NCBI GenBank assembly: GCA_027924645.1
Contig: BSBN01000829.1
Span: 2,790,001-2,854,000 of the forward strand
DNA: 64,000 nucleotides
From: Cunninghamia lanceolata
Lineage: Eukaryota; Streptophyta; Pinopsida; Cupressales; Cupressaceae
Reading direction: 5' to 3'
The notes under the pieces are model-generated. The model was not told where the DNA came from. It did not search any database and saw nothing but the letters and a program-made list of their open reading frames with translations. Position 1 is the first letter of the stretch, and each line of letters opens with the position of its first letter. A program made the translations under genes and the position numbers. Of the stretch, positions 57,251 through 64,000 are shown piece by piece.

Positions 57251-57480
57251 CAGTAAACGCAAGCATTATTTAATGTTTGGAAACAATTGCACTAAATTCA
57301 AAATGTATCAATTTCAAAGAAATATAATCAAATATGGCTTAAAAAATAAAAATATAAATTGTATGAACATATATATATCAATTGAATAATGGAACATTAT
57401 TTTATAGACTACCTTTTTTATACAATAATTTAAAGAAAACACAATTTTGACAACAAAGTTTATAAAACATTAGTTCACAC
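57251..57480 (-). other. Gap between SET ORF and transposase gene
   Basis: 230 bp of AT-rich sequence with an acceptor-like TACTGATAG next to exon 1 of the transposase. It may be an intron if the SET and transposase parts were one transcript, or a short intergenic spacer. Confidence 0.4.
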
Positions 57481-58415
57481 TCATTTATTATTCTTTGGTT
57501 TTCTGTCCTTAAGAACATCCTTAGGGAGACCTTGTTCTTCCCTTTTCTTTCGCGCAAGAGTGCGTTTTAAGAAGGGGTAATCAATCAATAACTCATCCCC
57601 AATGGTAAGGTCCATAATAGCCTCAACCATTATCAATCTATCAACCTCTCTTTCCATATCTCCATCTTTATCATTTATAACCTCAACAAATTGACAATTC
57701 GGTCTTACAGTAGGGTCCCTTCCCTTACTACTATTTATAAATCTTGCAATATTTATGTGTGTATATGCACATCCATCTATATACATAATATGACCTCTAT
57801 TCATTTATTTTCCACTTTCCAATTGGAGATGATGTGTATACATATTCAAATTTTAGACCATATGCTGACATGCTAGGCTTATATTTTGCTAGCCTTATCC
57901 ATTCACCACTGTAATATGATGGACCATAATATGGCATTAATCTCCTAGTGGTTTGTTCTAAATTGTTTCTATGTTTAGATCCCACATGTACATTTTGGAT
58001 GATAAAGAGGCCTAGATTCACTCCATGAATATTGGAGGGTCATATCATGTAGCTGTATCCCCAAAATTGAAACACTTCATACACTCTAGGTAGTTGTTGA
58101 TCACTAGGCCAAGCGCAATATAGTCGATGATCAAATGTCTCTTTGTAAATTGATCTCAAAATCAGGGACAAGTCATCATCTCCATCACATTCATTCTCAT
58201 AGGGTATGTAGTCCACCTTCCCCCTTGTTTTTAAGCAAATTATGCATCTTTAAACCGGTTCTTGTTTTGTTACTTATTTTCATCAATTCCTCGTCTTCGG
58301 AGCTGATATATTGGCACATATTTTTGTTAGATGTATCATCTAATGAATGATCATTACCCTCTAGGATGGAAATTGGTGATCTAGGAAACTTTAAACCAAG
58401 AACTTTATCCTGCAA
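57481..58415 (-). pseudogene. SET-domain-like ORF next to the CACTA transposase
   Basis: SET domains transfer methyl groups from S-adenosylmethionine to lysines, mostly on histones. On the minus strand, PSNIHGVNLGLFI (about 58,030) matches the SET entry 'S.IHG.GLF'. LMPYYGPSYYSGEWIRLAKY matches the Y-x-G segment. IDGCAYTHINIARFINSS, then RPNCQFVEV (57780-57680), matches the cofactor-binding 'N.ARFINHSC.PNC' block. GDELLIDYPF (about 57590) matches the 'GEEL..DY' end. The NHSC histidine-cysteine is replaced by NSSKGRDPTVRPNC. A stop after YSYMI, another near 57805 and frame changes near 58,200 and 57,805 break it. A splice acceptor (TTGCAG, near 58410) and an upstream donor near 58,517 suggest it joins the exon upstream. 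It is either a passenger domain of the transposon or a captured host exon set. Confidence 0.65.
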
Positions 58416-59520
58416 GTATCCATTAAGAAAAAAATTAGTTATTTAAATAATATAAAACAATGTTTAAACGATGTATACATGTTATTTATATCAAATTAGA
58501 AATTTCCTTACCACAATTCCTATTGGATTTGAATCCATTGTAGGAGGCATACTACTGAATGGAAGCTCATCATATATGTAATGTCTTTGTACAATCGCTC
58601 ATTTGAATTGTTTCTTTCCACGACATATAGAACATCCACAAACAACAATTTTCTTAAAGTATTCATCCCATGTACTATAGTCCTGACTAACCTCTTGTTC
58701 AGTGCAATCATTTGTTGTGTCTACAAGATCCATTGTCATATCCTCTTCCACCCACTGTCATCTATGTGATTTAACAGTTTTAGGTCCACGTCCATGTATA
58801 TATCTTTTTCTTTTGCTAGTTGAACACCCAGGCTCTACATTTGCTCCAATCTCCATCTCAAATAATCAACAACATGCATTAATTTATGTCAATATTGGAT
58901 AATACATTATAAATTTTAATAATACTGTGAAAAAAGATGGATGTATCACAAAATGCCATCAGATCATTTTTTCCTAAGTTAAGTCAAAATTTGAGTACCT
59001 GATGTCTCGCTTCATCCATTGTGTCCTCATTTGATATGACACAATATGTTGCCATGGCCTTGTCTGGCCCCTAAAATACACAACATAGTAAATAATGTTT
59101 TAGTACACCAATTATATCATTTCAACGAATATGCTATCCAACACAAAACCTCACTTTAGTCATATATGTGACATATTCATATCCTGTTTTGGCCATCCTA
59201 ATTTTCAAACTTTTCCCTTGATCTTAGAATCCATTTAATCACCATTCCTGTGCATTTTCAACCAATAAGTTTGACCTCAGATGCCTCATGGACAAAAAAA
59301 TGACTTTATCTCCTCTATGTTGTAGCATTTGTGAATTCATAAACACCTTCCTCCTTTGGTTGAGGTTGCTTTCTCTTCTTACCTCTATTGTATCTACAAA
59401 TTCCATTGTCATATCTATTTCCACCCACTTTCCTCTCTACAATTTAGTAGTTCTACGTTGTCCATGTCCTCTGTCCATGGCCTCCTCTGGATTTTGTAAT
59501 ACACAACAATGACAGTAGTC
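58416..59520 (-). pseudogene. N-terminal exons upstream of the SET-like ORF
   Basis: On the minus strand, near 58,750-58,520, EEDMTMDLVDTTNDCTEQ and YSTWDEYFKKIVVCGCSIC lead to a compact Cys cluster (C-G-C-S-I-C) and a following VQRHY, a possible zinc site. It ends at a donor GTAAGG (about 58,517). A second, diverged copy of the first part lies at 59,500-59,385 (EIDMTMEFVDTIEVRRES), so the segment is duplicated. Near 59,000 VISNEDTMDEARHQ is seen, with stops around it. I cannot name the domain. Its strand and spacing make it the likely start of the SET gene. Confidence 0.4.
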
Positions 59521-60728
59521 ACATAACAGTTGTGCACCAAGAGGTTAAAATGAACCAATCAAGATAACCACACATGAACAACAAATGTGTCCTGACAGAT
59601 TATATAAATTTCCTATATGTTTGCATTTATCCTCTAACCTTTCTACATCAGCCCTCAATTGTGCAAACCTCCTAGTTGTTACAATTGTGTAAACCTCCTA
59701 GTTGTTATATGCAAATGATTTGTATCCTTGCATTCCCATTGTCAAATATAGTGAACTGATTTGAATCCTTGTATAACCAATTTGCAGGTACAGTGAATTG
59801 ATTTGAGTTTTTGCATTCACAATTAAAAAATCATAGTGAGATGGTTTGAATCCTTGAGTACTCAATTACCAAACATGGTGAAATGATGTAGGTTTTCGCA
59901 TACCCACTTAGCTATTATAATGAAATGTATATGAATATTTGAAGATCCATTCACCATACATGGTGACTATTTAGACATAGGACTTTGAAGTCCATGCACT
60001 GAACAGAGGAAAATACTATGTCAGTTTTCAATGCCTGATGACATGTTTAAAGACATCTCTTCCTTTAATAACATTTGAAAAGGGAAGATTCAGGTGACCT
60101 AATTTGTGAAAGAATGGTGATCACTTTCACTGGTAAGCTCATTATTCTTGCATTGGCAGAATTTGATAGATTTCTTCTCATTTGTAAAATTGTAAGCAAA
60201 AGGTTTTCATTATAGTATGAGAAAATTACAAGCATCCACATAATCCAAATTACAAGCATCATCATCATCATCATCAAATCATTTGTATCTTTTTTTAATA
60301 ACTTTGGAGACAATACAACAACATATAAACATGAAAATTAACACCACAGTTGAACACTGAAAAAAAGGTTACCATTTAAGTACAGTCTTCTCCATAATAC
60401 TGCTTCATAATATATATATTAATTGCAAAGTTTTTGGAACATAAAAGTAGATGAGTGGGATGGGTGCAATCTATCTTCTTACTAAGTCCCCTAAAATGCT
60501 TTAGAAAGAACTACTACCCTCCTTTTTTCTCTCAGGTCTTGGTCTCTCTTATATGTGAGAGGCAACAAGCTACAGACCCGTTACAAAAAGACATGACTTT
60601 TCATAACTAATTATAACTGAAAATAAAAATATTTCATTAAATGGATGCACTGATCCGTTAATCTCTGAATAGAGGCCCATGATCATCTAAGGCCTGTGCA
60701 AAGCTTCTATTTTCTGATATGATGCCCA
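59521..60728. other. Non-coding region between CACTA genes and ORF X minus copy
   Basis: Contains the 43-bp degenerate repeats (59,700-60,000) and a short (ATC)n run near 60,258-60,277. No coding frame is supported. The minus-strand frame at 60313-60065 is low-complexity. Confidence 0.4.
59700..60000. repeat. Degenerate 43-bp tandem repeats
   Basis: Six or seven units of 41-45 bp share the pattern ATAGTGAAWTGATTTGAATC followed by a CTTGCATACCCAATT-like part (for example 59750-59790, 59791-59832, 59833-59873, 59874-59915). Similarity is clear but low. Being just upstream of the CACTA genes, they could be subterminal binding sites of that element. Confidence 0.6.
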
Positions 60729-63700
60729 TCATATTGTTGGCTGATCTCCTCCATCTGATGACTGTCCTATCGTATCTGGCACGTTCATGGTTCGATTGAT
60801 AAACAAATTTATTGTAGAGAGATGATGGATGTAGTCCTGTTCTGCATAGGTATTCACATTGATAATCACTTCCTTCATATCATACTCCATTCATGTCATT
60901 TTTTCCAACTGCTTATGAGTATTTTTCAAGACTATCTCTTCATCATTGATCTCCTGTAATGCATTAGTTAGAACCATGGCCAATTCTTCCTTCCAATCAT
61001 CACATTTTCAGAGATTCCCAGAATTATCATGAAGTGGTGGAGCAAGATTAAAATGATCAAGATCTTCTTTGAGCTTGTCATGATATTCATCATGTGACTC
61101 TATCAAATCATTATATACCTATAATGTTTATCCCACCAAGATCCCTTTGCCCAAAAGGTCTTCTTTCTTTTCAGTCATCCTCCCCTATAATCTTTTATTT
61201 TCTGCCATTGCTGAGAGTGTCAACTTAAACAATTTCCAATAGGTATCAGTATAGCTCATCATTTTATTGAATCTTTCCCTGATTAATTCAGATGCCATAT
61301 TGTATTTGATAGTTTTTACTTCCTTCTCCAGCTCTTTACATTTCCCTTGGGATTTTAGATGGCAATTTTTGCAATAAGATGCATCAGTAAGTGCATCCAA
61401 CACTTTCTTATCTTTCTCATGGTCTGGAGGATAGAATTGTGATATAGAAGAGGAAGAGGATCTTTCCTTTTGATATAACAGCTCCTTCTTTAGTCTATCA
61501 TTTTCTTTAAGTAAATTTTCAACTTGTGCCTTATTAAACTTTGCCACATTAATGTTGAGCTCTACTGTTTCCATGGGGTCAGTATCCCCTACCCTTTTGA
61601 CTAAGAGATGACTGAACATTTGATTTGAATTGTTAGCAATTGCTGGTCTCTTATCCTGTGGGTAAAGTGACCAAATGAGTAGAGTGGCTTCATCTGCATT
61701 ATACCCTAATCCTGATCTTGAGTATATCTTATCAGTGGCTTCTTCAATCAAATTCATTGTTTTGTCTTCTCTCTTCCTGAAGCTATCAAACACAATTGTT
61801 GAACTCATATCCCACCCTGACAAGAGAAATACTTTGGCTTCTTGAAGCAACTCCCTTCCTCTTTCGGGAGTGATGGACTCCATCTCTTTATCAACTTCCC
61901 TTTTTAATTCATCCAAAGAAGTAACCTCTTATTCAGAAGTGGCATCTTGTATTTTTTCTCTCACCTTTTTTCCTTTGTACTCATAGACAAATGACTTAAA
62001 TTTGGGAGTTTTAATAAAATCATCAGAAATAAATTTCTGTGCAACCAAGATTCTAATGTCATCAAATAATTCATTTGATGTCTCAAACTTTACATCATTC
62101 AATTTAGGAGAATGCTCATATTGTGTTATTTCAAGAGCATTTATTAGCTTCATTTGTTCACTTTCTTCATCACTTTCCCCTTCTTCACTTATGTTAGTAT
62201 CTACAGAAAACATACTTTAGGGGTAGGCTGTGAGGCTTCATAGCTTAGAGGCTCTATGTCTTTAGCTTGTGTTCCTAAATAGATTGTATAAGTTGTATCA
62301 AAAACAACTGGGGGCACATCTTTTATGATTTCATCTGCATGAGCAATCAATTGTTCAATCCTTGCCAGTGGATCCTGTATTTCAAAAAACATTTTTGAAT
62401 AAGATTGGACATGTTTTGTTTTCCATTCATCAACAAGTATCACTTTGTTGAATGTACCCATTCTGTTGATAGTAGAGGCCTCATCACAGTTTCTAATCAC
62501 ATCTTCCTCTGAAAATAAATGTTCATATCCTGAGAGCCCTTGTGAAATCTTTGCTTTATGAATAAAACCCTCTGAATCAAAATTTTGTCTTTCATTACCT
62601 ATATGAAGATTAAACTGTGCCAATTTGGTATTAATTTCTTCATACCCTTCATTCGTGACCACTATGAAATCTCCAAAACATAGAGTGCTGGACATGATTA
62701 ACTATTTGTTATGCTTCTTGAGGTGTATGGCATTAGATTTTGCTAATTGCCTCACAATCTCTAGATAGGCAATCCAATCAGGAACTATTCATGGTAGCAA
62801 ATGTGGGGTGCCCACAAATCCATAAACTCTAATCATTGTGTAGTCATGGAAAGCATACCAATCTCCCTAGTTATGGTCCACTTTACATTTAGGGTCATTT
62901 TCTTTGGGTCTTAGAAATCTCTGCATCCTTGGGGATAGGTTGTAATCCCGGGGATATCCCAGTAACTCCATTAAAGGTTTTACAAAAAACTCTTCAAAGT
63001 AGAGGTAGTGAGATCTACCAAATCGGCTATCCCATAACGAAGTCCACATCTGTACAAGTTTAGGATCCCCATTATCAGAAGAATCCCTTATCCTCAGTTC
63101 ACTGCTCCAAAATCCTCTATCATGTCTCTCATACAAAAGCAAATGCATTAATAAGGAATAGTGTTTGAAGTTGATCCTATCACTGTTATTTTTTATTTTT
63201 TTCAGCCCTTAACTTAGGGAATTAGCCACAAAGCTAACATAGTCAAAAGGCCTAGCCCCCTTAGTCTGTACATCTGCAGCTAAAACCATTGGTGCAATTG
63301 ACATTAGAGGTGGGACCTCTACTCCTAAGACTTTACCAGTTGCATAATAGGTGTATCAAAAATACTCTTCAAACAGATCTTCATGAAATGGATGATTCTC
63401 ATTACTAGAGAATTTCCTTAATTATCCTTCTTCGTCCTTAGGCCTATGCAAGGCCAACTTCCACCTTTTATAGCTAGTATCCATATGATGATACTCTAGC
63501 AATAGATCTCTGATTGTGAATGGTAAATCAAAACCACACTCTAATTGAAATACATTGGAAATGAGATCTTTTGAAATAACCAATAAATTATCACCACTAT
63601 GTTCGAATAGTTCTTATTTTCGGATCATATTTACTGGAAAGGGATTTCATTAATTCCACATTGAAAACACCACTGGCACAACTAATCTCCCTAGGTTTAG

Positions 63701-63958
63701 CCTCCACAAGTTACAGACAGGTAAAAACCTATATTATTTTTTGTAGTGGTATAAGAAAAGTTTGCACCCTCGTAGTGGAGTCCATACATCTCCCAAGTCC
63801 TTGTGATTGTCCAACAATCGATCATGTGAGGGGTTCATCTGTATACTTCTTTTTGGTCTTGGTCCTGACCCAGGACATTGATCTATCAAGTCTTGGTTTA
63901 ATGGTCTCTTTTCAGTTCTCTGTTTCTTATTTTTAGGTTTTTCTACACTATCTCCCAT
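60729..63958 (-). pseudogene. ORF X, minus copy (inverted relative to 47.2 kb)
   Basis: It runs from MGDSVEKPKNKKQRTEKRPL at 63958 to GDQPTI at 60729, about 1,075 codons, collinear with the plus copy. Shared blocks include DQCPGSG, KRWKL, SIAPMVLAADVQT, FKHYSLLMHLLLYE, QMWTSLWDSRFGRSHYLYFEEFFVK, STLCFGDF, EEDVIRNCDEASTINR, ITPERGRELLQEA, GWDMSSTIVFDSF, TDPMETVELNINVAKFNKAQVE and a final INLFINRTM. Stops occur near 63736, 63600, 63420, 63204, 62845, 62700, 62218, 61930, 61183, 61130 and 60890, with a few frame changes. No known enzyme motif is found. It is read in the same direction as the SET and transposase genes and lies upstream of them, so on this strand ORF X, SET and transposase are in a row. 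The window ends 42 bp before its start. Confidence 0.7.
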
Positions 63959-64000
63959 TGCTTGAATTCAAACCTTTAAGAGACAGAATTTCTAAGCTGG
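63959..64000. other. Window edge
   Basis: 42 bp upstream of ORF X minus copy. No feature. Confidence 0.3.

Noticed and set aside
63741..63748. TTGTAGTG as the right-hand CACTA terminus
   Set aside because: It lies in the codons for HYKK of ORF X, and the plus copy has a similar string at the same codons, so it is coding homology, not a terminus.

Overview
The window looks like intergenic chromatin from a seed plant with a very large, repeat-filled genome. It is AT-rich and almost every recognisable coding stretch is a decayed transposable element. There are four Ty1/copia pol or gag-pol remnants, a Ty3/gypsy pol fragment, a CACTA (EnSpm) transposase, a plant-mobile-domain pseudogene and a pentatricopeptide-repeat (PPR) pseudogene. 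The element mix and the degree of decay fit a gymnosperm (conifer-type) genome, but no species can be named from the sequence. I found no intact host gene, tRNA gene, rRNA gene or CRISPR array. No family search or alignment was run: domain calls rest on reading motifs and comparing copies within the window by eye.

Layout. 0.3-1.9 kb: PPR pseudogene (+). 2.1-4.2 kb: unrecognised, with one promoter-like patch. 4.2-9.8 kb: element A, a copia-lineage retroelement with a zinc-knuckle gag end, no pol, a long extra ORF of about 1,050 codons, and a 3' LTR. 9.8-15.1 kb: copia element B (+), with both LTRs, a primer-binding site and a full but mutated gag-pol. 15.1-17.9 kb: 3' end of copia element C with its LTR. 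18-23.7 kb: CAT-rich sequence and a minus-strand plant-mobile-domain pseudogene. 23.7-30.5 kb: copia element C2 (-), same family as C, both LTRs, most of pol deleted. 30.9-35.2 kb: element E (-), a non-autonomous LTR element with a perfect 5-bp target duplication. 35.2-43 kb: fragmentary LTR-type sequence, a TIR-bounded element, tandem repeats and a (CT)33 microsatellite. 42.9-46.0 kb: copia element D (-), cut inside its integrase by a CACTA terminus at 46,023. 46.0-64.0 kb: CACTA territory. Here a transposase gene (tnp2, DUF4218, DUF4216) and a SET-domain ORF lie on the minus strand, flanked by two inverted copies of a long unrecognised ORF (ORF X).

How the parts relate. The extra ORF of element A and the two ORF X copies have similar length and a similar order of motifs. 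By eye they look like distant members of one family carried by a class I element and associated with a class II element. A second recurring pattern is a dyad-plus-purine module just upstream of, and folding across, the start of the 3' LTR in elements A, C and C2. A third is a SET-like domain placed immediately upstream of the CACTA transposase. These three are the most interesting signals. All ORFs involved carry stops or frameshifts, so any activity would be ancestral.
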